A stretch of DNA of 64,000 bases from contig NZ_JALQCW010000075.1 of assembly GCF_023241715.1 (NCBI RefSeq), positions 62,001 to 126,000 of the forward strand, read 5' to 3'. Position numbers and translations under genes: made by a program. Shown here in pieces: positions 26,910 through 36,486 of the stretch. This DNA comes from Pseudomonas morbosilactucae. GTDB lineage: Bacteria > Pseudomonadota > Gammaproteobacteria > Pseudomonadales > Pseudomonadaceae. The notes beneath the pieces are model-generated. The model was not told the DNA's origin, searched no databases, and was given only the letters and a program-made list of their open reading frames with translations. How positions within the stretch are numbered: position 1 is the stretch's first letter; the number at the start of each line of letters is the position of its first letter.

Positions 26910-26939
26910 TCGGGCGCCCAGCCTCGATACCGGCGTGTG

Positions 26940-27566
26940 TCAGGCGCCCTGATGCTCCAGCGCCAGCGCGCGCTTCCAGCTGTCCAGGGCCGTCAGGCGT
27001 TGCAGGTAGGCCGCCAGATGGGGGTATTGCGCCCCCGCCCCCAGTTGCTCGACCACGGTGATGGCGACAAAGGCCAACATGAAATCGGCCCCGGACAAGG
27101 TGTTGCCGACGATAAAGGTTTTGTCCGCCAGCACGCTGTCGAGGAAGCCCAGGACCTTCTCAAATTCGGTCTGGGTGTAGCCGTCGAGAAACTTCAGCTG
27201 GGTGCCGGCATTGGCTTCGAACTGGGTGAAGACCTTGAGCAGCACCGGCACCATGGCCGAGCTTTCCGCAAAGTGAATCCATTGCAGGTATTGCAGGTAT
27301 TCCGGCGAGCTGAACGCCGGCTCCAACTGGGGCGCGAAACGCCGAATCAGGTACTCGACGATGGCGCCCGACTCCACCAGCACCTGCCCTTCGAATTCAA
27401 TGACCGGGGATTTGCCCAGCGGGTGAATGCTTTTCAGGGAATCTGGAGCGAGATGAGTGGCCGCATCACGCTGATAGCGAACCAACGTGTAAGGCTGGCC
27501 GATCTCTTCCAGCAGCCACAGGATACGCAGGGAGCGCGACGCGTTGAGGTGGTGAAGTGTGATCAT
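26940..27566 (-). CDS. Glutathione S-transferase
   Basis: A 208-residue two-domain GST. The thioredoxin-like N-terminal domain has LHHLNASRSLRILWLLEE and the cis-proline/glutathione segment LGKSPVIEFEG..LVESGAIVEYL. The all-helical C-terminal domain includes LSGADFMLAFVAI. It would conjugate glutathione to electrophiles in the cytoplasm, or serve as a peroxidase or isomerase. It is convergent with the LacI gene and lies 71 bases downstream of the DJ-1-like gene, as part of a stress or detoxification group. Confidence 0.88.
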   Translation of the reverse strand: MITLHHLNASRSLRILWLLEEIGQPYTLVRYQRDAATHLAPDSLKSIHPLGKSPVIEFEGQVLVESGAIVEYLIRRFAPQLEPAFSSPEYLQYLQWIHFAESSAMVPVLLKVFTQFEANAGTQLKFLDGYTQTEFEKVLGFLDSVLADKTFIVGNTLSGADFMLAFVAITVVEQLGAGAQYPHLAAYLQRLTALDSWKRALALEHQGA

Positions 27567-27637
27567 GGTAGGTCTCGGTAATCAGGGAGAGGCTCGGTAT
27601 ACCTGAACCCCAGGCGGGATTCAGGTACGCCTGGCGG

Positions 27638-28315
27638 TTACTTCAACTGAGCGACCAGGGCCTTGGCCACGCCTTCGGAACTGGCCGGGTTCTGGCCGGT
27701 GATCAGCTTGCCATCTTCGATCACAAAGGGAGCCCAATCCGGCCCTTTTTCGTAATGCCCACCCAGGTTCTGGAACTCATCTTCAATCAGGAACGGTACG
27801 ACATCGGTCAGCTCGACGGCCGCTTCCTCGCCGTTGGTGAACCCCGTGACGCGACGGCCTTTGATCAGCGGCGCGCCGTCAGCGGCCTTCACGTGTCGCA
27901 GCGCCCCCGGAGCGTGGCAGACAAAGCCGATGGGCTTGCCGGCACGTTCGAAGGACTCGATCAGGCTGATGGACGTCTTCGACTCGGCCAGGTCCCACAG
28001 AGGGCCGTGCCCACCCGGGTAGAACACCGTGTCGAAGTCTTGCTCGCTGACCGTGTCGAGCTTGACGGTGTTGGCCAAGGCCTTCTGAGCCGCCGGGTCG
28101 GCGTTGAATCGGTGAGTCATTTCAGTCTGGAAGTCGGCCAGTTCGCTCTTCGGGTCCAGCGGCGGCTGGCCGCCCGCCGGCGAGGCCAGCACCACCTCGG
28201 CGCCGGCGTCCTTGAAGACGTAGTAAGGGGCGGCGAATTCTTCAAGCCAGAAGCCGGTTTTCAAGCCGGTGTCACCCAACTGATCGTGAGACGTGAGAAC
28301 CATCAGAACTTTCAT
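27638..28315 (-). CDS. DJ-1/PfpI family protein (type 1 glutamine amidotransferase-like)
   Basis: A 225-residue protein of the Hsp31-like branch. The N-terminus MKVLMVLTSHDQLGDTG and the nucleophile elbow FVCHAPGAL (cysteine) are typical, with the acidic residue in FYPGGHGPLWDL. This branch includes glyoxalase III and protein-deglycation chaperones. It sits between a GST and an aromatic aldehyde dehydrogenase, which fits removal of reactive carbonyls. GAGGA lies upstream of the ATG. Confidence 0.87.
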   Translation of the reverse strand: MKVLMVLTSHDQLGDTGLKTGFWLEEFAAPYYVFKDAGAEVVLASPAGGQPPLDPKSELADFQTEMTHRFNADPAAQKALANTVKLDTVSEQDFDTVFYPGGHGPLWDLAESKTSISLIESFERAGKPIGFVCHAPGALRHVKAADGAPLIKGRRVTGFTNGEEAAVELTDVVPFLIEDEFQNLGGHYEKGPDWAPFVIEDGKLITGQNPASSEGVAKALVAQLK

Positions 28316-28408
28316 TGCATATTCCTCATTGCCGGATTTTGGCCTTTGGCGACTCGTTCTGCCGTGGGCATGTTCATGGGTTTCAATAGGTGTTACCGGC
28401 TGGTTCGA

Positions 28409-29827
28409 CTAGCCGTTGAAGAACGCCTCCAAGGCCGGAGCCTTATCCCCGTAAGGCGCACGCAAACGCAGGTTGGAAGCACCGTCCTGGCTCTGCACCA
28501 CCACCGGTTTGGCGTGGGTAAAACGCCGGAAACCGTGGATGCCGTGGTAAGCGCCCATGCCCGAAGCGCCGACCCCGCCGAACGGCAAGCTGTCGATCGA
28601 GGCGTGGGTCATGACATCGTTGATCACCAGGCCGCCAGAAGTGGTTTGACGCATGAACTGCTGCTGGCGTTCCAGGTGATCGCCGAAGTAGTACGCCGCC
28701 AGAGGACGCGGGTGGGCGTTGATGTAGGCGATCGCCTCGTCGGCCGTACGGTAGGTTTTTACCGGAAGCAGCGGCCCGAAGATCTCTTCCTGCATGATGG
28801 CCATGTCATCGGTCACATCGAGCACCAGGTGCGGGACAATCTTGCGGGATTTCCCATCAAACGCCGGTTCGCTGCCCGGCGCCAGATTGATCAGCGTCGC
28901 GCCCTTCTGCTCGGCATCCGTCAACAGGCCGACCAGCCGATCAAAATGACGTTCACTGATGATCGAGGTGTATTCCGGGTTGCTGATCAGGGTGGGGAAG
29001 CTCTGGGCGATGAAGTCCTTGCTGAACGTCGCCAACGACGCCTGCTGCTCTGGCGTCACCATCAGGTAGTCCGGCGACAGGCAGATCTGCCCGGCATTGA
29101 AGGTTTTGATGGTGAGGGTGCGCTCGACCGCGGTGCGCAGGTCAAAATCCTCGGCCACCACCACTGGAGACTTGCCACCCAGTTCGAGCGTGACCGGCAC
29201 CAGGTTCTCGGCCGCCGCCCGCATAACATGGCGACCCACGCTGGTGCTGCCGGTGAACACCAAGTGATCGAAGGGCAACTCGCTAAATGCAGCCCCCACA
29301 CCGGCATCCCCCAAGACCACGGTCAGCTCGACGGGGTCGAAGTAGCCGGCGATCAGTTCGGCCAGCAGTTCGGAGGTTTTAGGCGTCAGCTCCGACGGCT
29401 TGAGCATGGCGGTATTGCCCGCGGCAAACACACCCGCCAACGGCCCGAAGGCCAAATTGATCGGGAAGTTCCAGGGGCTGATAACCCCGACCACACCCAA
29501 TGGCTGCTGCTCGATCCAGGCCTGCATGCCAGGGCCGGGGCTTTCGACCGACTCAGGCTGCATCCACTGCTCCACGTGCTCGGCGGAGTCCTCCAGCATT
29601 TTTACCGTGGTGGCCATGTCGGCAAGCATCGACTGATAAACACTGCGGTTGCCGAAGTCGGCGCTGATGGCGGCACTGATCTTCGACTGGTTTTCGCGGA
29701 TCAGCCGTGCGGCGCGCAACAGTCGGTCTTTTCGAACGCTCGCAGCGGCGGGCCCGGCGGCCAGGTGCGCACGCTTCATGGTGCGCAAAATAACCTGCAG
29801 ATCATCGCGGGTGGGCTGGTAACTCAT
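28409..29827 (-). CDS. calB: Coniferyl aldehyde dehydrogenase
   Basis: A 472-residue NAD(P)-dependent aldehyde dehydrogenase of the class that acts on aromatic or long-chain aldehydes. The glutamate motif is VTLELGGKSPVVVAEDFD and the catalytic cysteine region is FNAGQICLSPDY; the N-terminal coenzyme segment is GVISPWNFPINLAFGPL. The short length and the NAGQICLSPDY motif match CalB-like enzymes that oxidise coniferyl aldehyde to ferulate. ATG 29827 has AGGAG 8 bases upstream. A LysR gene diverges from it. The exact substrate is unproven. Confidence 0.8.
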   Translation of the reverse strand: MSYQPTRDDLQVILRTMKRAHLAAGPAAASVRKDRLLRAARLIRENQSKISAAISADFGNRSVYQSMLADMATTVKMLEDSAEHVEQWMQPESVESPGPGMQAWIEQQPLGVVGVISPWNFPINLAFGPLAGVFAAGNTAMLKPSELTPKTSELLAELIAGYFDPVELTVVLGDAGVGAAFSELPFDHLVFTGSTSVGRHVMRAAAENLVPVTLELGGKSPVVVAEDFDLRTAVERTLTIKTFNAGQICLSPDYLMVTPEQQASLATFSKDFIAQSFPTLISNPEYTSIISERHFDRLVGLLTDAEQKGATLINLAPGSEPAFDGKSRKIVPHLVLDVTDDMAIMQEEIFGPLLPVKTYRTADEAIAYINAHPRPLAAYYFGDHLERQQQFMRQTTSGGLVINDVMTHASIDSLPFGGVGASGMGAYHGIHGFRRFTHAKPVVVQSQDGASNLRLRAPYGDKAPALEAFFNG

Positions 29828-29997
29828 CTCTGTTCTCCTAAGCAACATGGCCTGGGTGAAGGGGGAGGCAGCGCGGGCGGCGCCTCGTTGGGCCACTCAC
29901 CGCTGCGTTCAAAACGTGCCGCCATCTTAGGGAGCTGGCACCCGAGCGAATAGACAGGGTATTTTGGGGCTCGCATAAATAATTTTATGGGTCACAC

Positions 29998-30912
29998 ATG
30001 TCACTTGTACGACTGAGAACCTTTGTAGAGGTCTATCGGCAACGCTCGATCAGCGGCGCCGCCCGCACGCTCAACCTCACGCAACCTGCAGTGTCTCAGC
30101 ATATTTCCGGTCTTGAGGCCGCCATCGGCAGGAGCTTGTTCAACCGCCAGGCCCGGGGCGTTGAGCCCACGGCTGCGGCTAAAGAACTGGCCGCGGACAT
30201 AGGCGACAAGCTGGATGAAGCGGAAACCGCACTCGCCTCTGCCAGGGCCCGCTCCGTGGAACTGGCCGGGGCCTTGCAGATCATTGGCCACGGCGACTTT
30301 CTGGCTGAAGTGGTGTCCAGGCAACTCAAGCCGCTGCTGGAAGAAGGCATCCGCATACGCATGCAAAGTGGCAACCACGATTTGATTTGCCGGCTGTTGA
30401 TGGATGGCGATTGCGATCTTGGGGTCTCCGCCGCCGCCCCCGACAACCCTCGCCTTCGCAGCGAACTGCTGTACACCGACGACGTCATTGCGGTGGCCGC
30501 GCCGGAAGTGGTGGCACGCTTGATTGCGGCCAAGCATTTTGTCAGCGCGCTCGAGGCCGAACCCATCCTGGCCTACAGCCTTGAACTACCGCTGATCGAC
30601 GCTTGGCTGGCCATCAACCAGATTGAAATGAAAACCTCGATGCCGGCAATGGTCGGGCAAGACCTGCGAACCTTGCGCACGCTGCTGATCGATGGCTGTG
30701 GCTGGAGCACCCTCCCCGCCTACCTGTGCCGGCCCTGCATTGCTCGGGGCGAGCTTCAGGAAATCCCTGCGCCGGTGGGCCACTCAAGCCGAGACTATCA
30801 CTTGATCTGGACCCCAAGCGCCTTGCGCCAACCACGCGTGGCCCATGCCAGGCAGGCACTGCTGTGGCGACTCAGAGGCAGTCGGCGCGAGGCTGGGGCG
30901 CCGGAGTCCTAA
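29998..30912 (+). CDS. LysR-family transcriptional regulator
   Basis: A 304-residue regulator with the helix-turn-helix RLRTFVEVYRQRSISGAART then TQPAVSQHISGLEAAIG, and a C-terminal sensor domain. It is divergent from the coniferyl aldehyde dehydrogenase gene across a 170-base gap, so it is the likely controller of the aldehyde dehydrogenase, DJ-1 and GST genes. The inducer is unknown. The sensor domain has an unusual cysteine pair (YLCRPCIARG), whose meaning is unclear. Confidence 0.88.
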   Translation: MSLVRLRTFVEVYRQRSISGAARTLNLTQPAVSQHISGLEAAIGRSLFNRQARGVEPTAAAKELAADIGDKLDEAETALASARARSVELAGALQIIGHGDFLAEVVSRQLKPLLEEGIRIRMQSGNHDLICRLLMDGDCDLGVSAAAPDNPRLRSELLYTDDVIAVAAPEVVARLIAAKHFVSALEAEPILAYSLELPLIDAWLAINQIEMKTSMPAMVGQDLRTLRTLLIDGCGWSTLPAYLCRPCIARGELQEIPAPVGHSSRDYHLIWTPSALRQPRVAHARQALLWRLRGSRREAGAPES

Positions 30913-31030
30913 GCACAGATTCACGCCGCGAGCGATCTTGTCTGCCCGCCTCCAGCGCAGCCTGAAACGGCAGGGTAAAAACTCTGAGGGCGGTGGCGGT
31001 CATGCAGACGACGTGGCGAACGACCGGCAC

Positions 31031-31585
31031 TCAGCGCTTCAGTGCGGGCAGCATGCCCTTGAGGATGTCGTCCTTATCGACAACGTGGTGTTTGAGCGCC
31101 ACCAGCGCATGGCCGCCCACCAAAGCGCCGCAAAACCATGCAGTCCAGGTATGCACCAGCTTGGCAAGATCATAGAGGTCGGGATTGGGCACCACCAATG
31201 GCGGTAAAACAAACAGGCCGGCGACCAGAATGGGTTTATCGGCCACCGAACTCCAGTACCAGCCCGACAGCGGCAACGCCATCAGCGCCAGCGCATACAG
31301 CAGCACATGCCCCAGCGCTGCCCCGCGCTTCATCAGTGGGCTCATGCTGGCCGGCAAGGCGGGTGGACGCTTTATCAGCCGCCAGAACACCCGCAGCACA
31401 ATCAGAAACAGCAAGGTACTGGCTGCCGCCTTGTGCAGAAACGTCAGCTCATGATGTGGGTTCAGTTCCTCACGCCAATGGCTGGCCAGAATGCCCACGC
31501 ACCAACTGCCTATCCAAATCAAGGCCATGCCCCAATGCAACCACTTGGCAGTGCCGGTATAGCCGTCGGTTTTTGCTACCGTCAT
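31031..31585 (-). CDS. Cytochrome b561 family protein
   Basis: A 184-residue membrane protein with four hydrophobic segments. Likely haem-ligand histidines are in TAKWLHWGMALIW, LTFLHKAAAS, LVHTWTAWF and VGGHALVALKHHVVD. ATG 31585 is used because GGGATG precedes it and the added residues of the longer frame look non-native. It lies 165 bases after the outer-membrane gene and may or may not be part of that operon. Confidence 0.83.
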   Translation of the reverse strand: MTVAKTDGYTGTAKWLHWGMALIWIGSWCVGILASHWREELNPHHELTFLHKAAASTLLFLIVLRVFWRLIKRPPALPASMSPLMKRGAALGHVLLYALALMALPLSGWYWSSVADKPILVAGLFVLPPLVVPNPDLYDLAKLVHTWTAWFCGALVGGHALVALKHHVVDKDDILKGMLPALKR

Positions 31586-31693
31586 CGTTTCATCCCTACG
31601 TTCGAAATACCTGATGCGTTCCACGAGATACGCGCGCAGCGGGATGCTATAGGGCTTTTCAGCAAGGATAAACGCCGCAAAAATCGCTGCTGT

Positions 31694-31710
31694 GTAGAGA
31701 AAACTTCTAC
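31694..31710. promoter_or_regulatory. Inverted repeat GTAGA-N7-TCTAC
   Basis: A 5-base inverted repeat with a 7-base spacer lies upstream of the b561 gene at 31585. The same half-sites and spacing occur at 39778-39794. A transcription-factor site is possible but unproven. Confidence 0.3.
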
Positions 31711-31750
31711 TGTTTTGCCTACAGCACCGGGCGCTGCGCGCGACTTATCG

Positions 31751-32675
31751 TTAAAGGGGAATGGTCAGCTTGACCCAGTAGGCCTCCCCTTCGGGACGAT
31801 TCCGCACCTCGCTCTCTTTCTGCCATTTTGCGGTCACGAACCAGCCGGAATCGCTGGCGTACTTGATCGAAGGGCCGATGGCAACTGCACGCCCCTTGTT
31901 GTCCTCCACGCGGTCACCGTCTTGACGATCATCGGTGGTCTGGCGGTAAACGTAGCCGCCGACCCCGACCACCCAACCATTGCCCAAGCCCCAGCCCAGG
32001 GAATAATCGGCATGCAGCTCCTGGCCAGAACGGTAGTCGGTGGCGTTATTGCGCAGGTTGAAGTCATACATGATCTTGATATCGGCATTCACCCCCGCCG
32101 GATCAACATATGAAAACGCCGCCACCGGTTCAAACGCCCAATAATTGCGGCCGATGTTGGCCAAGTCGCCCCGATCGTATCGTCCGGTGGGGGCGAAGAT
32201 GTCCAGCGCGTAGATGGCGTGGAATTTGTCGCTGTAGTGATAGCCCAGTGACGGGCCAAAGATAATGTCCCCCAGGCCGGTTTTCTTCTGATGCTGGTCG
32301 TTGACCTCCACCCGCAAATCCACCAGCGGCACGTTGAGATGAAACGCCAGCGCGCCGTCGAGGATTTTTTGTTCGGTCACCCAGATCAACCGGGGAGCAA
32401 TCACATCGGCGCTCAGGTGAAAGTCATCGACCGCCCGTTTGCCCTGATTATCGAGAAGACGGTCGGCGCGATAGCTTTGCGCAAACACTTGCGCATAAAA
32501 ACCGGGCGGCGGCATGGCGCCGGTCATGAAGTTTTCCGCCCCCATGGGGTACGACGACCCACCGCCCTCGGTGGCGTGGACAGCGGGCAGAAACATCGCC
32601 AGCGCGCAGCCGGCGGTCAGACCGGAAATATTTCGCAGGGCATTTACAGCGGCAACGGTTTTTTTTATTATTCAT
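31751..32675 (-). pseudogene. Outer-membrane MetA-pathway protein (SphA-like), frameshifted in an A8 tract
   Basis: The main frame (31751-32596) encodes a beta-barrel protein of the Phenol_MetA_deg family (GGGSSYPMGAENFMTGAMPP, LGDIIFGPSLGYHYSDKFHA), which probably helps aromatic substrates cross the outer membrane. Its signal peptide is in another frame. ATG 32675 starts MNNKK, and removing one base from the A8 tract (plus-strand T8 at 32659-32666) joins this to TVAAVNALRNISGLTAG, CALAMFLPAVHA and the mature protein. As given, the protein has no signal sequence. A homopolymer sequencing error or phase variation is possible. Confidence 0.75.
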
Positions 32676-32762
32676 TGTGGCAACCATGGGTGCATTGAGA
32701 ATTCGCAGGCAGCACCGGGCGCGACACCCGGAGTGCCGTGATACAGCGTTAAATATCGGGAA

Positions 32763-32780
32763 CCGGCTCCGCAGAGCCGG
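32763..32780. terminator. Hairpin between aldehyde dehydrogenase and outer-membrane genes
   Basis: A 7-base perfect stem CCGGCTC/GAGCCGG with a CGCA loop lies 17 bases after the stop of the minus-strand aldehyde dehydrogenase gene. There is no good T-tract on the minus strand, so it may attenuate transcription or stabilise the message rather than end transcription. Confidence 0.4.
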
Positions 32781-32796
32781 CTTTAGTGCCCTGGTG

Positions 32797-34248
32797 TCAG
32801 AACGGGTAAGGCTGGTCGGAAGGCTCGACCGTGACCCACTTCACTTCGGTGAACTCATCGATCACGGCGCTGCCATCGAACCGGCCATAGCCACTGTTCT
32901 TCATGCCGCCGTAAGGCGCCTGAGGCTCGTTTTGCACGGTGGCGCCGTTGATGTGCACACAACCGGCATCCAGGCGGCCGGCCAGGTCCAGGGCCAGGCT
33001 GACATTGCGGCTGAAGATCGCCGAGGACAGTCCGAACGCCGTGTCGTTAGCCACGTCCAGCGCTTGCTCCGCGCCTTTGACGCGCACCACCGTGGTCACC
33101 GGGCCGAAGGTTTCCTCATCGTAGATTTCCATTGCCGATGACACTCGATCCACCAGGGTCGGCGCCATTTGCGCCTGCTCGGCCAGCCCGCCGGCCACAA
33201 TCGTCGCGCCCTTGCCAATGGCATCGTCGAGCAACTGGTTGATGCGTTGTACCGAGCCTTGGGAAATCATCGGGCCGACCACACTGCCCGGGTTGCTCAC
33301 CGGGCTACCCTGCTCCAGGCCGCGGATACGCGCTGCAAACTTCGCAACGAATTCGTCTGCCACGGCGTCATCGACCACAAACCGCTCGGTCGACATGCAG
33401 ATTTGCCCCTGATACAGAAACGCCCCAAAAATCGCCGCATTGACCGCGCCCTCCAGGTCGGCGTCTTCGAGCACGATAAACGGCGCCTTGCCGCCCAGCT
33501 CCAGCAGGCAGCGCTTGAGGTACTTCGCACTGGTCTGAGCAATCATCCGGCCCACTTTGGTCGAGCCGGTGAAGTTCACCCGGCGCACGGTGTCGTGGGC
33601 AATCAGCGCTTCCGTCACGGCACCGGCATCTTCGGGAGCAGAGATGATGAAGTTCACCACGCCAGGCGGAAAACCGGCCTCGTAAAAGGCCTGCGCGAGC
33701 AGTTCGTGGGTGCGCGGGCTGTTCTCCGAGCCTTTGAAAATCACGGTGTTGCCACACGCCAAGGGGTAGGCAATGGCCCGGGTGCCGAGGATCACCGGGC
33801 CATTCCACGGCGCGATGCTCAGGACCGTACCGGCAGGCTGACGCAGGGTGACCGATAAGGTGCCGGGCTTGTCGGTGGCCAGGGTCTCGCCCTTGATCTG
33901 AGTGGTGAGCGCCGCGGCTTCACGCAGCAGGTTGGCCGACGCCCCCACATTGAACTGCGACCACAGCTGCGACGCGCCGATTTCTTCGGCCATGACACTG
34001 CACAGCAGCTCCATTTTGCCTTCCAGTGCATCGGCGGCGGCCAGTAGCAGGCGGCGGCGTTCGGTCGGGCCGACCTTCGACCAGGTCTTGAACGCTTGCT
34101 GCGAAGAGGCCGCGACACGCAGGGCATCTTCAACGCTGCAAGCGGCGCCGGTGGTGACCACCTTGCCGCTGACCGGGTCGATACGCTGGTAGGTTTTACC
34201 GTCCGAAGCCGCTTGCGGGATATTGTCGATTACGAGCTGAACATTCAT
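32797..34248 (-). CDS. nahF: Aromatic aldehyde dehydrogenase (salicylaldehyde/vanillin dehydrogenase type)
   Basis: A 483-residue NAD-dependent aldehyde dehydrogenase. NahF-like segments include FNVGASANLLREAAALTTQI, APWNGPVILGTRAIAYPLAC, LLELGGKAPFIVLEDADL and the catalytic cysteine in YQGQICMSTERFVV. Length and motifs fit enzymes oxidising salicylaldehyde, benzaldehyde or vanillin. ATG 34248 has AAGGA 7 bases upstream; the longer frame runs into the alcohol dehydrogenase gene. Co-location with salicylate hydroxylase makes salicylaldehyde the likeliest substrate, by inference. Confidence 0.82.
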   Translation of the reverse strand: MNVQLVIDNIPQAASDGKTYQRIDPVSGKVVTTGAACSVEDALRVAASSQQAFKTWSKVGPTERRRLLLAAADALEGKMELLCSVMAEEIGASQLWSQFNVGASANLLREAAALTTQIKGETLATDKPGTLSVTLRQPAGTVLSIAPWNGPVILGTRAIAYPLACGNTVIFKGSENSPRTHELLAQAFYEAGFPPGVVNFIISAPEDAGAVTEALIAHDTVRRVNFTGSTKVGRMIAQTSAKYLKRCLLELGGKAPFIVLEDADLEGAVNAAIFGAFLYQGQICMSTERFVVDDAVADEFVAKFAARIRGLEQGSPVSNPGSVVGPMISQGSVQRINQLLDDAIGKGATIVAGGLAEQAQMAPTLVDRVSSAMEIYDEETFGPVTTVVRVKGAEQALDVANDTAFGLSSAIFSRNVSLALDLAGRLDAGCVHINGATVQNEPQAPYGGMKNSGYGRFDGSAVIDEFTEVKWVTVEPSDQPYPF

Positions 34249-34276
34249 CTTGGGGTCCTTTGATGAGCCTGAAAAA

Positions 34277-35426
34277 TCACGCCAGGTCGGCCGCTGCCGG
34301 CATGCGCAGAATCGGTTTGATCGTGAGGCCGCTTTCGCTGTCGGCCATTGCTTCGTTGACTTGGTCAAAGGCGTAGAACCGGCACAGCTTGTCAAACGGG
34401 AAGCGGCCTTGCAGGTGCAGGTCGACTAGGGTGGGAATGAAAGCGTTGGCCACCACGTCGCCCTGGACAATGCCCATGATTCGCTTGCCGGGAATCATCA
34501 CGTCGTTGATGTTGAACGCCACCTCGGTGCCCATCTTGGTTGCCCCGACAATCCCGCAGGTCCCCAGGGTCGTGAGCGCGTCGATGGCCTGGCGCAACAC
34601 TTCGGCACGCCCGGAGCATTCCAGGCTGTAGTTCACGCCACCGCCGGTGATCTCACGAATGCGCTGCACAGGGTCCTCTTCCCGGCTGTTGATCACGTGG
34701 GTAGCGCCCACTTCAAGCGCCAGGCTCAAGCGGCTCGGCGTCACGTCGACGGCGATAATGGTGGTAGCCCCGGCCACTTTGGCCGCCATCACCGCCGCCA
34801 GGCCTACCGCGCCGGCACCGAACGCCGCGAAACTGGCGCCCGCCTCCACCTGCAACGCCTTGAGTACCGAACCCGCGCCCGTCTGAATGCCGCATCCCAG
34901 CGGGCCGAGCAATTCGAGCGGGGCCTTTTTCGACACTTTCACCACGCTGCGCTCGCTGGCGATGACATAGGTCGAAAAAAGACGACTGGCCGAAGAAGTG
35001 GTCATGTATCGGCGCCGCGTTGTCGCAGCTGCAGGTCGAGGTGCTGCCATCGAGGCGCCCACCGCCGAAGTTCAGCGGGTGCATATGGGAGCAATGCGCC
35101 GGATGCCCGGTTTCACAAGGTAGGCACAAGCCGCAGGACATGTAGGTCATGACCACGTGATCGCCAGGGGCGATGGTGGTGACCGCAGCGCCCACCGACT
35201 CGACAACCCCAGCGCCTTCATGACCCAGGACGATCGGCAGTGGCGTGGGAAACAGCTGGTCACGCACCACCATATCGGTGTGGCAAACCCCCGTCGCGAC
35301 GATGCGCACACGGACTTCATCGGCGCGCGGAACCGCCAGCTCTGCACGCTCGAGCTGGAGCCTGCCACCGGCTTCACGCAATACGGCGACTTTGACTTCG
35401 ATAGGGGCAAGGGTGCTTTGGGACAT
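34277..35426 (-). pseudogene. Zinc-dependent aryl-alcohol dehydrogenase, frameshifted in a 6-base homopolymer
   Basis: Frame one starts at ATG 35426 (GAGG upstream) with ATGVCHTDMVVRD, LGHEGAGVVESVG and the structural zinc cysteines CGLCLPCETGHPAHC, then HDHFFGQSSF. At the T6 tract (plus-strand A6, 34975-34980) the frame breaks. Dropping one T gives STYVIASERSVVKVSK, LLGPLGCGIQTGAGSVLKA and GAGAVGLAAVMAAKVAGA, ending at 34277. The intact protein (about 370 residues) resembles benzyl or aryl-alcohol dehydrogenases (XylB type) that make the aldehyde used by the next gene. The catalytic and structural zinc ligands are present. Confidence 0.85.
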
Positions 35427-35468
35427 GTGTTTATCCTCTTGAATAGTTTCGGGGGGTGCTGCTTCGAC

Positions 35469-36407
35469 TTACGCGGTTTGCAAGGCACGCGGACGATTGC
35501 TGCGCTGTTGCGCTTCAGGGTTGGCTGCCGGACGCAGCTGGAAATCAAAGGTCATTTGCGCAAAACGCCCAGGCACCTGATGGGCCGCGGCCAAGGCCTG
35601 GTCATCGATGAACTGCACCTCGCCGATCAATCCCTCGCGAGTGGCGTAGGCGAAGTCATCCCAGAGGTACTGGTCGTTGGACAGGTTGATCTGGGTGGTC
35701 AAATGCTCGTACCCCGGGGCGGACACGAAGAAGTGGATATGCGCCGGGCGCTGGCCATGCCGGCCCAGGTGATTCAGGCACTCCTGGGTCGGGCCCTGGG
35801 GGTCACAACCGTAGCCCGAGGGGACGATGCTCCTGACCCGGTAACGGCCGTCGGCGTCGGTCACGATGCGCCGGCGCAGATTGAATTCGGATTGGCTTTT
35901 ATCGAAGTGGGAGTAATTGCCCTTACTGTCCGCTTGCCACAAGTCCACCAGGGCCCCGGCAATCGGCTGGCCTTGCAGGTTGAGGATCTGCCCCTGGACA
36001 AAAAATGCAGTGGCGACCTCGTCTTCGGCGCCATCATCCATCCGGGCATAACCCTGGCTGAGGGGGGCACCCGCTACATACAACGGCCCTTCAATCGTCC
36101 GCGGCGTGCCCCCGGTACGCCCTGCTTCGGCCTCCTTGGCATCGTTGAGCAGATCGAGAAAGTGCTCCACGCCCAAGCCTGCCGCCAGCAACCCGGCCTC
36201 GTTGCTTTTGCCGAGGCGGTTGATGTATTCGACACCGGCCCAGAACTCACCGTCACTGATCTCCAGTTCTTCAATGAGCCTGGCGGTCTCTTGCAGAATA
36301 CGGAATACGATTTGTTTGTTGCGCGGGTTACCCGCCGTGTTCTTCAGCCCTGCTGCGTCCTGGAAAAACTCAAGCATTGGGGCGGTATGGGAAATGCTGA
36401 CAGCCAT
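35469..36407 (-). CDS. catA: Catechol 1,2-dioxygenase
   Basis: A 312-residue intradiol dioxygenase that opens catechol between the hydroxyls to cis,cis-muconate with O2 and Fe(III). The N-terminal helical dimer domain (ARLIEELEISDGEFWAGV) precedes the catalytic beta-sandwich. Iron ligands are the tyrosines in GNYSHF and SIVPSGYGCDPQGP and the two histidines in RPAHIHFFVS. TPRTIEGPLYVAGAPL and YLWDDFAYATREGL are typical of pseudomonad CatA. It lies 79 bases after salicylate hydroxylase, so salicylate is carried straight through catechol. No catB or catC is in the window. Confidence 0.93.
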   Translation of the reverse strand: MAVSISHTAPMLEFFQDAAGLKNTAGNPRNKQIVFRILQETARLIEELEISDGEFWAGVEYINRLGKSNEAGLLAAGLGVEHFLDLLNDAKEAEAGRTGGTPRTIEGPLYVAGAPLSQGYARMDDGAEDEVATAFFVQGQILNLQGQPIAGALVDLWQADSKGNYSHFDKSQSEFNLRRRIVTDADGRYRVRSIVPSGYGCDPQGPTQECLNHLGRHGQRPAHIHFFVSAPGYEHLTTQINLSNDQYLWDDFAYATREGLIGEVQFIDDQALAAAHQVPGRFAQMTFDFQLRPAANPEAQQRSNRPRALQTA

Positions 36408-36486
36408 TGAGGTTTCACCTGTTTTTTATTGTGGGTGTAGCGCGCCAGCCGCTGGGAATGGGGACTGGCGCATTGCTGGAATGCAG

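Noticed and set aside
27755..29953. 732-codon plus-strand open frame
   Set aside because: Antisense to the DJ-1-like and coniferyl aldehyde dehydrogenase genes, which are well supported; no domain was recognised in it.
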